The notes below the pieces were generated by a model. It saw nothing but the letters and a program-made list of their open reading frames with translations. It searched no databases and was not told where the DNA came from. This document shows positions 20,859-32,616 of a DNA stretch of 64,000 nucleotides, one piece after another (the first letter of the stretch is position 1; the number at the start of each line of letters is the position of its first letter). A program made the position numbers and the translations under genes. Origin of the DNA: Gordonibacter massiliensis (ex Traore et al. 2017) (GTDB lineage Bacteria > Actinomycetota > Coriobacteriia > Coriobacteriales > Eggerthellaceae); assembly GCA_900170005.1 (NCBI GenBank), contig LT827128.1, positions 2,600,168 to 2,664,167 of the forward strand, read 5' to 3'.

Positions 20859-21359
20859 CGGGTTTGCTCCTTTTCCAAGTTCCCGGTTTCGCCGGGTGCG
20901 TTTCCGTTGCCCCTTTGGATTCCATCGATGGCGCTCGTGGACAAAATCGGCGGCTATGGTAAATTTCACGCTTGCATGCACGGATGCAAAACGGGAAAAC
21001 GCCTGATGGCGAAAAATTCCTTGCAAATTTTCTTCGGCTGAATCGACCACAGCTCGAATATCTGTCCATGATGTTTTGGATTACATTAATCGCACACGCT
21101 GATCAGAAACCGGGAGCGGTGACATGTGCTGCGAAACGGCGCGTTTTTCGCAAGGCAGCAGGCGTTCCGCGATGCAAGCGCGTCTCGTCCGGCGTCGTGC
21201 ACGCCCGGTGCGCCTTATATGCCAAGCGCGCTCATTCTGTGACGCGTTCCCCTGCGGTTCGGCTTTTCACGCTGGCGTGGTACCATGCTTCCTTGGAAAA
21301 CGAATGCGCGGGCGTGTCATGATCGCGAGCGCGCCACGACAACGATTCTGCGGGGAGTT
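20859..21359. other. 500-base gap without a convincing gene
   Basis: A weak hairpin of ACCCG and CGGGT follows the CPBP stop. At 20972-20989 TTGCAT and ATGCAA form an inverted repeat with six bases between, which resembles a regulator site. Short frames here lack start signals. Confidence 0.4.
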
Positions 21360-21914
21360 ATGAACCGGACAGAAGCACTGCGCATCTTGGGCCTCGACGA
21401 GGATGCCACGCTCGACGACATCAAGACGGCTTACAAGGAGACAGCGCAGATCCTCCACCCCGACCGCTTCGCCACCAATAAGAAGCTTCAAGATCGCGCC
21501 ACCGAGCAGTTCAAGAATCTGCAAGAGGCTTACGAATACCTCACCAGCGGGAAGGGTTCTCGCTCGAAGGCGGGTCGCGCCGCTTCCACCACGCGCGCCT
21601 ACACGCCAGCCAGCGAGATGGAGGCGCGCCTAGCCGGCATCGCCGCCGCGCGCACGCAGTTGGTGAGCCAGCGCGACGTGGTGTATGACGAACGCCGCAA
21701 CGGGCTCGTCATGGCGGGCATCGGCGCGGTGGTGGCCATCCTGTTCCGCAAACCGGGGCCCTTGCTCATCCTGGCCACGGCGGGCGTGACGGCCGTGGTG
21801 TGGGGCATCGTCCAAGCGGTGGGCGCACAGCGCACCATTGGCACGCTCAACGAGCACATCGACGAGCTCAACAAAGAAGAGCGCCGTCTCGCCGAGGAGT
21901 TGGACGACATGTGA
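21360..21914 (+). CDS. Membrane-anchored J-domain protein
   Basis: This 184-residue protein begins with a J-domain (residues about 3-68): [33 protein letters not shown] with the HPD tripeptide that stimulates DnaK ATPase activity. There is no Gly/Phe region or zinc finger, so it is a type III co-chaperone. Two adjacent hydrophobic segments ([15 protein letters not shown] and [17 protein letters not shown], residues about 118-153) suggest membrane anchoring with the J-domain in the cytoplasm. A short charged coiled coil closes the protein. GGGGAG stands two bases before the ATG, closer than usual. The client is unknown. Confidence 0.8.
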   Translation: MNRTEALRILGLDEDATLDDIKTAYKETAQILHPDRFATNKKLQDRATEQFKNLQEAYEYLTSGKGSRSKAGRAASTTRAYTPASEMEARLAGIAAARTQLVSQRDVVYDERRNGLVMAGIGAVVAILFRKPGPLLILATAGVTAVVWGIVQAVGAQRTIGTLNEHIDELNKEERRLAEELDDM

Positions 21915-22010
21915 CGTCGCATTCCCGTGCGGGGCGTCCCCGCGCCGGCTTGCACCAGGATCATCGCCGTACCGCTCAGGTGCGGCTTGAATAGAAAGAA
22001 GAAGCAAGGC

Positions 22011-23822
<1,812 letters not shown>

Positions 23823-24203
23823 GCGCTCCGCAGATTGGCAGATCGGCGGAGTTGCTTGACGTTGCGAGGGGCCCTGGCGACGATTCTCGCTTCGTGCTCG
23901 CTTGCCCTTGCGTGCGGACGCGCGCTCGGCCGCGAAACGGGGAGATTGTCGGCACGGGGACCCTTCTCGCTGACGTCAATGGATCTGTTTAGCCCATAAC
24001 ACCTGCGCATTTGCTTGCCAAGCGCCCCCGTACTCGTGCGGGGGCGCTCTCGCGTTCGTGCCTAACGTCCGTGCTTCGTGAAGCGAAAGTGGGCATATTG
24101 TGCATCGGCGAGGACACAATTGCCGTGTGTGCGAAAATACCGCTCAGTAACTTACATCATGCTCGGTCGCCTTGGCGGCCCGCATGTTCGAGGGAAGGGT
24201 CCT
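23823..24203. other. 380-base gap between typA and the foldase gene
   Basis: A GC-rich hairpin (AGCGCCCCC with GGGGGCGCT) is at 24021-24048, without a T-run. ATTGTG and CACAAT form an inverted repeat at 24097-24120 that could be a regulator site for the foldase gene. No gene is seen. Confidence 0.4.
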
Positions 24204-25508
24204 ATGAAGACTGCGAACATCATGAAGGCCGTGTGCGTTGCCGGGTTGGCGGCCACCTGCGTTTGGGGTTTGGCCGCGTGCTCTTCGGCCAACGCGAACG
24301 GCTTGACCGGCGGGGTTGCCGCCACGGTCAACGGAACGGAGATCCCCGAAGACGACGTCACCAACATGATCCAGGGCATCCGCTCCCAGATGGGCATGGA
24401 CGGCGAGGACGAGTGGGGCCAGTGGCTTGCCGACAACGCCATGACTCCCGAGTCCGTCCGCGAGCAGATGATCGATTCGTTCGTGCAGCAAGAGCTGATC
24501 AAGCAGGGTGCGAAGGAAAAGAACATCAGCGTGGACAGCTCCGAGATCGACAGCATCGTGAACACCATGAAGGCCAACTACGACGGCGATGACAAGTGGT
24601 CCGCGGCGTTGGAACAGGCGAACTTCACCGAGGAATCCTATCGCGAGAACATCGAAAACCAGCTGCTGCAGAAGAAGCTGACCGAGTCGTTCGCCAGCGA
24701 CGAGGAGCCCAGCCAGGAAGACCTGCTGCAGTACGCGCAGATGTACGCCTCCGCTTACGACGGTGCGAAGCGTTCGTCGCACATCCTGTTCGACAGCGGC
24801 GACGAGGCCACGGCTCAGAGCGTGCTCGACCAGATCAACAGCGGCGAGCTCGACTTCGCCGAGGCGGCCAAGCAGTACTCCAAGGACAACGACAACGGCA
24901 ACGGCGGCAGCGCTGCGAAGGGCGGCGACGTGGGCTGGGACAAGCTGAACAGCTTCGTCACCGAGTACACCGATGCCCTGAACGGCCTTGAGAAGGATCA
25001 GGTCAGCGGTTTGGTGACCAGCCAGTACGGCATCCACATCATCAAGTGCACCGATGTGTTCAACGCCCCGAAGGCCGCGGGCGAGGACGGCACCGAAACG
25101 GTGACCATCACCAGCACCGACCAGATCCCCTCCGAGTTCCTGGACAGCATCAAGGCTTCCCTCAAGCAGCAGAAGCAGAACGAGGCCGCCCAGACCTGGT
25201 TCTCCGAGTACAAGGAATCGGCCGACATCTTCATCAACCCGATGCCGGAGGGCCTGCCCTACGCGGTGGACATGTCGAAGTACACGCCGGCCGAGGGCTC
25301 TACGGGAGCAACCCAGAACAATAGCGACGGCACCGACACCGGCGACGGCGACACCGCGAACAACGCCGGCGACAACGCCGAAGGTTCAGGCGATGCCGCG
25401 TCCGGTGAGAACACCGAAGGCTCTGGCGACAACGCCAACGCCAATGCGAGCGACCAGCCTGCCGAGGGCGGAGACGCCGCGAACCAGCAGCCTGCCGAGG
25501 CCGCGTAA
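24204..25508 (+). CDS. PrsA/SurA-like peptidyl-prolyl isomerase lipoprotein
   Basis: This 434-residue exported protein has a signal peptide with lipobox GLAAC at about residues 21-25. A SurA-type N-terminal chaperone segment follows (VNGTEIPEDDVTNMI to about residue 160). A parvulin-type PPIase domain lies at about 187-285 (RSSHILFDSGDEATAQSVLDQI, then FAEAAKQYSKDND, then GDVGW, ending YGIHIIKC). The last 75 residues are Asp/Asn/Gly/Ala-rich, low complexity, and may span the wall. PrsA-type lipoproteins fold secreted proteins at the outer face of the membrane. AGGGAAGGG precedes the ATG; an upstream in-frame start would bury the signal peptide. It is a plausible folding helper for secreted pilins, but there is no direct link. 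Confidence 0.88.
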   Translation: MKTANIMKAVCVAGLAATCVWGLAACSSANANGLTGGVAATVNGTEIPEDDVTNMIQGIRSQMGMDGEDEWGQWLADNAMTPESVREQMIDSFVQQELIKQGAKEKNISVDSSEIDSIVNTMKANYDGDDKWSAALEQANFTEESYRENIENQLLQKKLTESFASDEEPSQEDLLQYAQMYASAYDGAKRSSHILFDSGDEATAQSVLDQINSGELDFAEAAKQYSKDNDNGNGGSAAKGGDVGWDKLNSFVTEYTDALNGLEKDQVSGLVTSQYGIHIIKCTDVFNAPKAAGEDGTETVTITSTDQIPSEFLDSIKASLKQQKQNEAAQTWFSEYKESADIFINPMPEGLPYAVDMSKYTPAEGSTGATQNNSDGTDTGDGDTANNAGDNAEGSGDAASGENTEGSGDNANANASDQPAEGGDAANQQPAEAA

Positions 25509-25519
25509 ACCTGAAGCGA

Positions 25520-26374
25520 ATGGCGCCCGGAACAGCAACGAGCGAAGTGAAAGCGGCTGCGGAGAACCCGCAGCCGCTTTCTTCTGCGCCCTTTCTCCAA
25601 TTGCGCGGCGCCGTGGTCAGGCGCGCCGGTCGTGCGATCCTCTCGGTCGACGCGTTCGACCTCGCCCAAGGCGAGAACATAGCCCTTCTCGGTCCGAACG
25701 GCTCGGGCAAGTCCACATTTGTCAAGCTCATTACGCGCGAGGTGCTGCCGTTGCATCGCGACGAGCCCCCGGTGCTGTTCAAAGGCCGCGACCGGGCGAC
25801 GCTTGCCGAGGTCAAGCAGTGCCTGGGCGTGGTGTCGTCCACCATGCAGGATCAGATGACGGTGCATTTGCCGGCAGTGGACGTGGTGGCCGGCGGCCTG
25901 TTCGGGTCGCTCGGCGTCCTGCCGACGGTGGACGCCGCCGAAGCCGATGCCGCCCGCGCGCGGGCGCGCGACACCATGGACCTGCTCGGCATAGCCGACT
26001 TGCACGACCGCGACGTCATGACGCTGTCCACCGGCCAGGCACGGCGGGCGCTCATCGCCCGAGCGCTCGTGCACGATCCTGAAACGCTCGTGTTCGACGA
26101 GCCGTGCACGGGGCTCGATCCCGAGGGCATGTACTACGTGCGTCGGAGCATGCGCACGCTCGCCCAGGCGGGGAAGTCCATCGTGCTGGTAACGCACTAT
26201 CCCGAAGACGTTATTCCCGAGATCGGGCGCCTCGTGCTCATCAAGAACGGCGCCGTGTTCGCCGACGGCTCAAAGGAAAGCCTGCTTGCCGACGATTCCA
26301 TGAGCGCACTGTTCGACGTTCCCCTGAAAATTAATCGATCTGGGTCCTATTATTCGCTTGTGAGCGCCTATTAG
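25520..26374 (+). CDS. Stand-alone ABC transporter ATP-binding protein
   Basis: This 284-residue ATPase has Walker A GPNGSGKST, signature LSTGQARR, Walker B LVFDEPCTGLD and the switch His in LVTHYPEDV. It resembles YlmA/ABCF-unlike single-domain ATPases found without an adjacent permease; no membrane partner is encoded here. A perfect 14-bp hairpin lies within codons 10-21 of this reading, and the ATG at 25520 has no good ribosome binding site. The true start may therefore be the in-frame TTG at 25601 or GTG at 25613, just before the ABC domain begins (FLQLRGAVV). The promoter of the following tRNA-Ser overlaps its 3' end. Confidence 0.8.
   Translation: MAPGTATSEVKAAAENPQPLSSAPFLQLRGAVVRRAGRAILSVDAFDLAQGENIALLGPNGSGKSTFVKLITREVLPLHRDEPPVLFKGRDRATLAEVKQCLGVVSSTMQDQMTVHLPAVDVVAGGLFGSLGVLPTVDAAEADAARARARDTMDLLGIADLHDRDVMTLSTGQARRALIARALVHDPETLVFDEPCTGLDPEGMYYVRRSMRTLAQAGKSIVLVTHYPEDVIPEIGRLVLIKNGAVFADGSKESLLADDSMSALFDVPLKINRSGSYYSLVSAY
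25549..25585 (+). terminator. Terminator of the foldase gene, inside the annotated 5' end of the ABC gene
   Basis: A perfect 14-bp stem (GAAAGCGGCTGCGG with its complement) and a five-base loop, followed by TTCTTCT. It lies 40 bases beyond the foldase stop. Confidence 0.65.
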
Positions 26375-26386
26375 CTGTTGTATACT
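26358..26386 (+). promoter_or_regulatory. Promoter of the tRNA-Ser genes
   Basis: TTGTGA and TATACT stand exactly 17 bases apart, about 54 bases before the tRNA. The -35 overlaps the end of the ABC gene. Confidence 0.75.
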
Positions 26387-26439
26387 ACGTAGCTGCTGCA
26401 CGTTCGCGCACGGCGCGAGCATGCACGTTTCGACGAAGC

Positions 26440-26531
<92 letters not shown>

Positions 26532-26625
26532 TTGAAATTCCAACGACCGAATTCCCGGTCGAGAGCGCACCGCCGGAGCACGGCGCGTGCCGGTCGGCGA
26601 GGACCAAGCCGGCCGCATCCCACGC

Positions 26626-26718
26626 GGAGGGGTGGCAGAGTGGTTGAATGCGGCGGTCTCGAAAACCGTTTTACCCGTAACCCGGGTAACGAGGGTTCGA
26701 ATCCCTCCTCCTCCGCCA
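26626..26718 (+). tRNA. tRNA-Ser(CGA)
   Basis: A 93-base class II tRNA. Acceptor GGAGGGG pairs with CTCCTCC (one G:U), the anticodon is CGA in CTCGAAA, the variable arm is long (ACCCGTAACCCGGGT), and CCA is encoded. Confidence 0.97.
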
Positions 26719-26727
26719 GTTTCCACT

Positions 26728-26749
26728 AAGCGCCTTCGGGCGCTTTTTT
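26728..26749 (+). terminator. Terminator after the tRNA-Ser genes
   Basis: AAGCGCC, a TTCG tetraloop, GGCGCTT and six T. Confidence 0.95.
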
Positions 26750-26765
26750 GCATCTTTACGCCTTC

Positions 26766-26800
26766 TTAACCCTCCGTCCCTCACCTTAACGGTGCGTTAA
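26766..26800 (+). promoter_or_regulatory. TTAAC repeats upstream of kdpF
   Basis: TTAAC occurs at 26766-26770 and 26786-26790, the latter forming the palindrome TTAACG-GTG-CGTTAA to 26800. It is about 75 bases before kdpF and could bind a regulator of the potassium pump operon. Confidence 0.4.
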
Positions 26801-26874
26801 TCCGCTCTTCCTTATCGTCTACCTAGCTTGCAGAAGATGCCGCTGCGGCGGCCTGGAAACAAGAAAGGAAGACG

Positions 26875-26967
26875 ATGGACATCGTAACCGGCGTCGTCGG
26901 AGGGCTGAGCGTGCTGGTCGTGCTCTACCTTTTCGTGGTGTTGCTGAAAGGGGGCGATGAGCGGTGA
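26875..26967 (+). CDS. kdpF: Potassium-transporting ATPase small subunit KdpF
   Basis: A 30-residue single-helix protein: an N-terminal MDIVTGVV, a hydrophobic run LSVLVVLYLFVVLL and the tail KGGDER. This is the length and pattern of KdpF, which stabilises the KdpABC complex in the membrane. AAAGGAAGACG precedes the ATG. Its last codon and stop overlap the GTG start of kdpA by four bases, so the two are translationally coupled. Confidence 0.85.
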   Translation: MDIVTGVVGGLSVLVVLYLFVVLLKGGDER

Positions 26968-28739
26968 CGGACGAACTGCTCGAATACGGGATCTACCTCG
27001 CCTTGCTCGTGGCTTTGGCCATTCCCTTGTCGGCGTATCTCAACAAGGTCATGGCAGGCGAGAAGACCGTCTTCACGCGCGTCCTCGTTCCTGTCGAGAA
27101 CGTCATCTACCGATGCATACGCGTCGACAAGAACGAGGACATGGGGTGGAAGAAGTACCTGGTCAGCGCACTCGCTTTCTCCGCCATTTCCCTGGTGGGG
27201 CTGTTCGCCATCCTCATGCTGCAGGGGCTTCTGCCGCTCAACCCTGAGGGGCTTCCCGGCCTTTCGTGGGACCTGGCGTTCAACACCGCCGTCAGCTTCG
27301 TGACGAACACGAACTGGCAGGCGTACAGCGGCGAGTCGGCGCTGAGCTACTTCTCGCAGGCGCTCGGCCTGACCGTGCAGAACTTCGTGACGCCGGCGGT
27401 GGGCATCGCCGTGCTGTTCGCGCTCCTTCGCGGCATGGTGAGCGAAGGGCATCTGGGCCTGGGCAACTTCTTCGTCGACGTGACGCGCGCCACGCTGTTC
27501 GTGCTCATTCCGTTGGCTCTCGTGGTGACGGTGGTGGACGTGTGGCAGGGCTCGCCGCAGAATTTCAACGACTACGAGACGGTGCAGCTGCTAGAGCCGG
27601 TGGGCGTTGACGAGGCGGGCAACATCGTCGACGCGGACGACCCTGCCGCCGTGGAAACCATCGACCAGGCCACGGTTCCCATGGGCCCGCAGGCCAGCCA
27701 GGTTGCCATCAAGCAGCTCGGCACGAACGGCGGTGGCTACAACGGCGTGAACTCGGCGAGCGCCCTGGAGAACCCCACGCCGCTGACGAACCTCATTCAG
27801 TGCCTGTCGCTGTTGCTCATCCCCGTGGCCTGCGTGTTCAGCTTCGGGCGCTTCGTCGCCGACCGGCGCCAAGGACGCGCGGTGTTCGCGGCCATGTTCA
27901 TCTTGCTGGTGGCGGCGTTGGCGGCGATAGCCGTGTTCGAGCAGATGGGCACGCCCCAGCTCGCGGCCGACGGCCAGGTGTACATGGGGGTTGACGGCCA
28001 GTCCGGCGGCAACATGGAAGGCAAGGAAACGCGCTTCGGCGTAACCGACTCGTCGCTGTGGGCCGCGTTCACCACGGCTGCGTCGAACGGCTCGGTCAAC
28101 GCCATGCACGACAGCTTCACGCCCATCGGCGGCATGGTGCCCATCATATTGATGGCGCTGGGCGAAGTGGTGTTCGGCGGCGTGGGCTGCGGTTTGTACG
28201 GCATGCTGGGCTTCGTCATCCTTACGGTGTTCATCGCCGGGCTCATGGTGGGCCGCACGCCCGAGTACCTGGGCAAGAAGATCGGTCCGAAGGAGATGCG
28301 CATGGCCGTTATCCTGTGCATCACCACGCCGCTGCTCATCCTAGTGGGCGCAGGCATCATGAGCCTCGATCCGGCCACGGTGGACAGCCTGAACAACCCC
28401 GGTGCGCACGGGTTCTCGGAAGTGCTGTACGCGGCCACGTCCGCCGGCGGCAACAACGGCTCGGCTTTCGCCGGCTTCAACGCCAACACGCCGATGATCA
28501 ACGTGGTGCTGGGGCTCGAGATGCTGGCGAACCGCTTCATCCCCATCGCGGCGGTGTGCGTGCTGGCCGGCAGCCTGTGCACGCGGCCCAAGGTGGCTGT
28601 GAGCGCCGGCACGCTGTCCACCAGCAATGCGATGTTCGTGTTCCTGCTTGTTCTCATGGTTCTGCTGATCGGTGCGCTCACGATGTTCCCGGCGCTTGCG
28701 CTGGGCCCCGTCGCCGAGCAACTGATGATGGTGCTGTAG
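26964..28739 (+). CDS. kdpA: Potassium-transporting ATPase subunit KdpA
   Basis: This 591-residue membrane protein is the K+-selecting channel-like subunit of the high-affinity Kdp pump, related to Trk/Ktr channels. Selectivity-filter segments are visible as [29 protein letters not shown] and [11 protein letters not shown]. It is slightly longer than E. coli KdpA because of an extra loop with [21 protein letters not shown] near residues 213-233. The start is GTG with GGGGG upstream, overlapping kdpF. The operon is kdpF-A-B-C. Confidence 0.97.
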   Translation: MTDELLEYGIYLALLVALAIPLSAYLNKVMAGEKTVFTRVLVPVENVIYRCIRVDKNEDMGWKKYLVSALAFSAISLVGLFAILMLQGLLPLNPEGLPGLSWDLAFNTAVSFVTNTNWQAYSGESALSYFSQALGLTVQNFVTPAVGIAVLFALLRGMVSEGHLGLGNFFVDVTRATLFVLIPLALVVTVVDVWQGSPQNFNDYETVQLLEPVGVDEAGNIVDADDPAAVETIDQATVPMGPQASQVAIKQLGTNGGGYNGVNSASALENPTPLTNLIQCLSLLLIPVACVFSFGRFVADRRQGRAVFAAMFILLVAALAAIAVFEQMGTPQLAADGQVYMGVDGQSGGNMEGKETRFGVTDSSLWAAFTTAASNGSVNAMHDSFTPIGGMVPIILMALGEVVFGGVGCGLYGMLGFVILTVFIAGLMVGRTPEYLGKKIGPKEMRMAVILCITTPLLILVGAGIMSLDPATVDSLNNPGAHGFSEVLYAATSAGGNNGSAFAGFNANTPMINVVLGLEMLANRFIPIAAVCVLAGSLCTRPKVAVSAGTLSTSNAMFVFLLVLMVLLIGALTMFPALALGPVAEQLMMVL

Positions 28740-28758
28740 AAAGGCGGGTGAGAGAAAG

Positions 28759-30867
28759 ATGACGACAACTGCTATGAAAAACACTGCCATGAACTCGCTT
28801 GCGAAGCGTGCGGTGCTCGATGCGTTCGCAAAGCTCAGCCCGCGCGAACAGGCTAAGAACCCCGTCATGCTGATGGTGTACCTATCGGCCATCCTTACGC
28901 TTATCCTGTTCGTCCTGTCGCTGTTCGGCATCGCCGACGCGGCACCGGGCTTCATCCTTGCGATATCCGCGGTGCTCTGGCTCACCGTGCTGTTCGCGAA
29001 CTTCGCGGAAGCGCTCGCCGAAGGCCGCGGCAAGGCTCAGGCCGACTCGCTGCGCGCCGCCAAGCGCGACGTGCCGGCGCACAAGCTCAACGAAGGGCTG
29101 GTGGCGAAGGGGCACCACGTGGACGACCCCGCCGAGTTCTTCCGCATCCAGGCGGACGAGGTGAGCTCGGCCGTTTTGAAGAAGAAGGACCTGTTCTTCG
29201 TGGCGGCGGGCGAGCAGATCCCTGCGGACGGCGAAATCGAGCTCGGTGCCGCGTCGGTGGACGAGAGCGCCATCACCGGCGAGTCGGCCCCGGTCATCCG
29301 CGAGTCCGGCGGCGATCGCTCGGCCGTCACGGGCGGCACCACCGTGCTGTCCGACTGGCTGGTCGTACGCGTGACCGCCGACGCGGGCCACAGCTTCCTC
29401 GACCAGATGATCGCCATGGTGGAATCGGCCGCGCGCAAGAAGACGCCGAACGAGATCGCGCTCGAGATACTGCTCGTGGCGCTCACCATCGTGTTCCTCA
29501 TCGTGTCGGTGTCGCTGTTCGCGTTCAGCGGGTTCGGGGCGAACCAGGAGGGCATCGCGAACCCCACCACCATCACTTCGCTCGTGGCGCTGTTCGTGTG
29601 CCTGGCGCCCACCACCATCGGCGCGCTGCTCTCCGCCATCGGCATCGCCGGCATGAGCCGCCTGAACCGGGCGAACGTGCTGGCCATGAGCGGCCGCGCC
29701 GTGGAGGCCGCCGGCGACGTGGACGTGCTGCTGCTGGACAAGACGGGCACCATCACGCTGGGCAACCGCCAGGCCGCCGAGTTCGTTCCGGTGGACGGCG
29801 CCTCCGAGCGCGACGTGGCCGACGCGGCGCAGCTGGCGAGCCTCACCGACGAGACGCCCGAGGGCCGCAGCGTGGTGGTGCTGGCCAAGGAGCTGTTCGA
29901 CATCCGTGCCCGCGAGTTGGAAGGCGCGGGTATGACGAGCATCCCGTTCACGGCCCAGACGCGCATGAGCGGCGTGGACTTCGAGGGCCACGAGATTCGG
30001 AAGGGGGCGGCCGATGCCGTCAAGGATTATGTGGAGTCGTGCGGCGGCACGTACAGCGCTCAGTGCGCCGGAGTCGTTGAGGATGTCGCGCGGGCAGGCG
30101 GCACTCCGCTGCTCGTTGCTCGCGATCATCGTATTCTGGGCGTCGTTCATCTGAAGGACATCGTGAAGCAGGGCATCAAGGAGAACTTCGCCGACCTGCG
30201 CACCATGGGCATCAAAACGGTCATGATCACGGGCGACAACCCGCTGACCGCGGCGGCCATCGCGGCAGAGGCCGGCGTGGACGACTTCATCGCCGAGGCA
30301 ACCCCCGAGACGAAGCTCGAGGCCATTCGCCAGTACCAGGCCGAGGGGCACATGGTGGCCATGACGGGCGACGGCACGAACGACGCGCCCGCGCTCGCCC
30401 AAGCCGACGTGGCCGTGGCCATGAACAGCGGCACGCAGGCGGCGAAGGAAGCCGGCAACATGGTGGACCTGGACTCGTCGCCCACGAAGCTCATCGACAT
30501 CGTGCGCATAGGCAAGCAGCTCCTCATGACGCGCGGCTCGCTGACCACGTTCTCCATCGCCAACGACCTGGCGAAGTACTTCGCCATCGTCCCGGCTTTG
30601 TTCGTGCCGCTGTACCCGGCGCTCGAGGCGCTGAATATCATGCACCTCACGAGCCCGCTCACGGCCATCCTGTCGGCGATCATCTACAACGCCCTCATCA
30701 TCGTGGCGCTCATCCCGCTGGCGCTGAAGGGCGTGAAGTACCGCGAAGCCACCTCGCAAAGCCTGCTCGGCCGCAACCTGCTGGTGTACGGATTGGGCGG
30801 CATCGTCCTGCCCTTCGTGGCCATCAAGCTGCTCGACATGGGCCTGACGGCGCTGGGCGTTGCGTAA
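28759..30867 (+). CDS. kdpB: Potassium-transporting P-type ATPase subunit KdpB
   Basis: This 702-residue P-type ATPase energises K+ uptake. The phosphorylated Asp is Asp327 in [10 protein letters not shown]. Other hallmarks are the TGES actuator motif (ITGESAPV), the [17 protein letters not shown] hinge, and the KdpB-specific NPVML and [17 protein letters not shown] segments near the start. In the KdpB serine-phosphorylation motif TGES, the Ser that allows inhibition is present. AGAAAG precedes the ATG. It lies 19 bases after kdpA. Confidence 0.97.
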   Translation: MTTTAMKNTAMNSLAKRAVLDAFAKLSPREQAKNPVMLMVYLSAILTLILFVLSLFGIADAAPGFILAISAVLWLTVLFANFAEALAEGRGKAQADSLRAAKRDVPAHKLNEGLVAKGHHVDDPAEFFRIQADEVSSAVLKKKDLFFVAAGEQIPADGEIELGAASVDESAITGESAPVIRESGGDRSAVTGGTTVLSDWLVVRVTADAGHSFLDQMIAMVESAARKKTPNEIALEILLVALTIVFLIVSVSLFAFSGFGANQEGIANPTTITSLVALFVCLAPTTIGALLSAIGIAGMSRLNRANVLAMSGRAVEAAGDVDVLLLDKTGTITLGNRQAAEFVPVDGASERDVADAAQLASLTDETPEGRSVVVLAKELFDIRARELEGAGMTSIPFTAQTRMSGVDFEGHEIRKGAADAVKDYVESCGGTYSAQCAGVVEDVARAGGTPLLVARDHRILGVVHLKDIVKQGIKENFADLRTMGIKTVMITGDNPLTAAAIAAEAGVDDFIAEATPETKLEAIRQYQAEGHMVAMTGDGTNDAPALAQADVAVAMNSGTQAAKEAGNMVDLDSSPTKLIDIVRIGKQLLMTRGSLTTFSIANDLAKYFAIVPALFVPLYPALEALNIMHLTSPLTAILSAIIYNALIIVALIPLALKGVKYREATSQSLLGRNLLVYGLGGIVLPFVAIKLLDMGLTALGVA

Positions 30868-30982
30868 CTATCAAGGCTGGCCTCAGACGGCCAGGGCGTT
30901 TATACGGGAGGATGCCGCAGGTGGTTTCCTCCCGACCCAGCGCGAAATGTGCGCAACCGGAACCAACGAAAGGACGAACGAC

Positions 30983-31585
30983 ATGAAACAGGCGAAAACA
31001 TGGGGGAGCGCAGCGCTGTTCTTCCTGGTGACAACGGTGTTGTGCGGCGTGCTGTACACCGTTGTGTGCACGGGCATCGCCCAGCTCGTCTTCCCCTACC
31101 AGGCCAACGGCTCCATCATTGAAGTCGACGGCACGAAGTACGGAAGCGAGCTGGTGGGGCAGCAATTCACCGACGACGACCATATGTGGGGCCGCGTGAT
31201 GAGCCCCAGCACGGGCACGTTCACCGATGGCGAGGGCAACGACGTGCTGTGGTACGGCGCCTCGAACCTGAGCCCGGCGGGCGACGATTTCGCCAGCGCG
31301 GTGCAAGACCGCATCGACCAGATCCACGCGGCCCATCCCGAGAAAGGCGACGAGCCCATCCCCAGCGACCTGGTGACGAACTCCGGCAGCGGTTTCGACC
31401 CCCATATCTCACCGGCGGCCGCCGAGTACCAGGTGGAGCGCTTGGCGAAGAACACCGGCAAGAGCGCGTCGGAGATCCGCGACATTATCGAGCGCTGCAC
31501 CGAGCAGTCGCAGCTCGGCGTTCTCGGCGATGCCCGCGTGAACGTGCTCAAGGTGAACCTGATGCTCGACGGCATCTTGCAGTAA
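30983..31585 (+). CDS. kdpC: Potassium-transporting ATPase subunit KdpC
   Basis: This 200-residue protein has a single N-terminal helix (AALFFLVTTVLCGVLYTVVCTGIAQLVF) and the KdpC outer domain: GSELVGQQF, WGRVMSPSTG, SNLSP, ending with LGDARVNVLKVNLMLDGIL. KdpC is thought to boost ATP binding and subunit assembly. AAAGGA precedes the ATG at 30983, 115 bases after kdpB. No kdpD or kdpE follows, so regulation must come from elsewhere. Confidence 0.96.
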   Translation: MKQAKTWGSAALFFLVTTVLCGVLYTVVCTGIAQLVFPYQANGSIIEVDGTKYGSELVGQQFTDDDHMWGRVMSPSTGTFTDGEGNDVLWYGASNLSPAGDDFASAVQDRIDQIHAAHPEKGDEPIPSDLVTNSGSGFDPHISPAAAEYQVERLAKNTGKSASEIRDIIERCTEQSQLGVLGDARVNVLKVNLMLDGILQ

Positions 31586-31784
31586 CGGAACGCGCCGCGC
31601 GCTGCGGGCCTCGGGGTAACGCGACGGTGCCGATATCTGAAGATACGCCGAATAACCCCGCCGCGGCGCGGGCTGGCGGGCTCGAAAGCCCTACACTGGT
31701 CGGCAACGGAAAAAAGAGGGCTGGTGGGACGTTCGCGCACGGATGCGCGAACACCGTCTGCCGGCTGATTGAAAGGACGTTGCC

Positions 31785-32309
31785 ATGACCGATCGTGTGG
31801 TGGAGAGCTCGGACGTCGAGGTTCCCGAGATCCCCGAGATTCTGGAAAAGGTGCTGCTCTTCACGCTTGAAGAGGCGAAGGAGAAAATGACCCAAGGAGC
31901 CGACGTGGTGCCCTTCACCGCGCTGGTGGTGAAGGAGAACCTGTTCCTGGAGAACCATCCGGGCGAATCGGCGGAGGAGTGCTTCAACTTCGCGCGCCAT
32001 ACGGTGGAGAACGCGCGCGGCGCCGAGGCGTACGCGCTGTGCTACGACGGCTACGTCGAAGTCGACGACGAGACGAAGGACGCCATCATCGCCGAGGGCG
32101 GCATCCCCGGCGAGGACGAGGGCGTGGCCGTGGGCTACCTCTACACCATGGACGACGAGGGCACGCCCACGTTCGAGTCCGAGCCGGCCTACATCGGCGA
32201 GGCTCCGAACTTCATGAGCGGCCTCAAAGAAGCCGACCAGTACGACGAGGACGAAATCGACGAGAAGTACCTGGACGACGAGGACGCCGAGGACGAGCCA
32301 GCCGAATAG
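31785..32309 (+). CDS. Acidic protein of unknown function
   Basis: I do not recognise this 174-residue protein. It is strongly acidic, with a predicted pI well below 5 from its Asp and Glu content. It has no membrane segment or signal peptide and ends in a run of Asp/Glu (EDEIDEKYLDDEDAEDEPAE). The central part, with KENLFLENHPGESAEECFNFARHTVENARGAEAY separated into helical stretches, then YVEVDDETKDAII and VGYLY, looks like a folded alpha/beta domain. GAAAGGA precedes the ATG. A -10-like TACACT is at 31692-31697 with no good -35. It is monocistronic, ending before a strong terminator. Confidence 0.75.
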   Translation: MTDRVVESSDVEVPEIPEILEKVLLFTLEEAKEKMTQGADVVPFTALVVKENLFLENHPGESAEECFNFARHTVENARGAEAYALCYDGYVEVDDETKDAIIAEGGIPGEDEGVAVGYLYTMDDEGTPTFESEPAYIGEAPNFMSGLKEADQYDEDEIDEKYLDDEDAEDEPAE

Positions 32310-32329
32310 CTCCGCGTTTCGGCCGCCCC

Positions 32330-32409
32330 GTAGGGCAAGGGCTCTGCCCTTGCCGGCGACCTGCGGAGACGCAGCTGTTAGGAGGGGCGGGGCTTGCCCC
32401 GCCTTCTCC
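32330..32409. repeat. Intergenic palindromic repeats, family B unit plus a GC hairpin
   Basis: GTAGGGCAAGGGCTCTGCCC and its complement-like end form a palindrome at 32330-32354; the same unit recurs twice near 43.4 kb. A second hairpin (GGAGGGGCGGGGC and GCCCCGCCTTCTCC) follows at 32381-32409. Confidence 0.75.
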
Positions 32410-32447
32410 TGTCATCCCGAGCGCAGCCGACGCGCCTCCTTCCCTCC

Positions 32448-32555
32448 GTCATCCTGAGCGGAGGCCGAAGGCCGGAGTCGAAGGATCTCGGCGACGCGAG
32501 GCCGCCCGTGCCGAAGACGCTTCGACTCCGCGCTGCGCGCTACGACCAGGATAAC
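32448..32555. repeat. Dispersed repeat family A, full two-armed unit
   Basis: It begins GTCATCCTGAGCGGAGGCC, passes through GTCGAAGGATC, and ends with a degenerate inverted arm (CTTCGACTCCGC to CAGGATAAC). Copies are at 34928, 41568 and 60192. Confidence 0.8.
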
Positions 32556-32580
32556 AAAACCCGAACCCTCGATAAGTCAA

Positions 32581-32616
32581 CGAACCGCCCGCCATTGAGC
32601 GGGTGGTTCGCTTTTT
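32581..32616 (+). terminator. Terminator 270 bases beyond the acidic-protein gene
   Basis: A 12-bp stem (CGAACCGCCCGC with one G:T) and a six-base loop followed by CTTTTTC. The gap from here to the rpsF promoter (32617-32945) shows no gene. Confidence 0.85.

Noticed and set aside
20972-21322. A 116-codon frame before the J-domain gene
   Set aside because: It overlaps an operator-like dyad, has no ribosome binding site, and its translation shows no domain.
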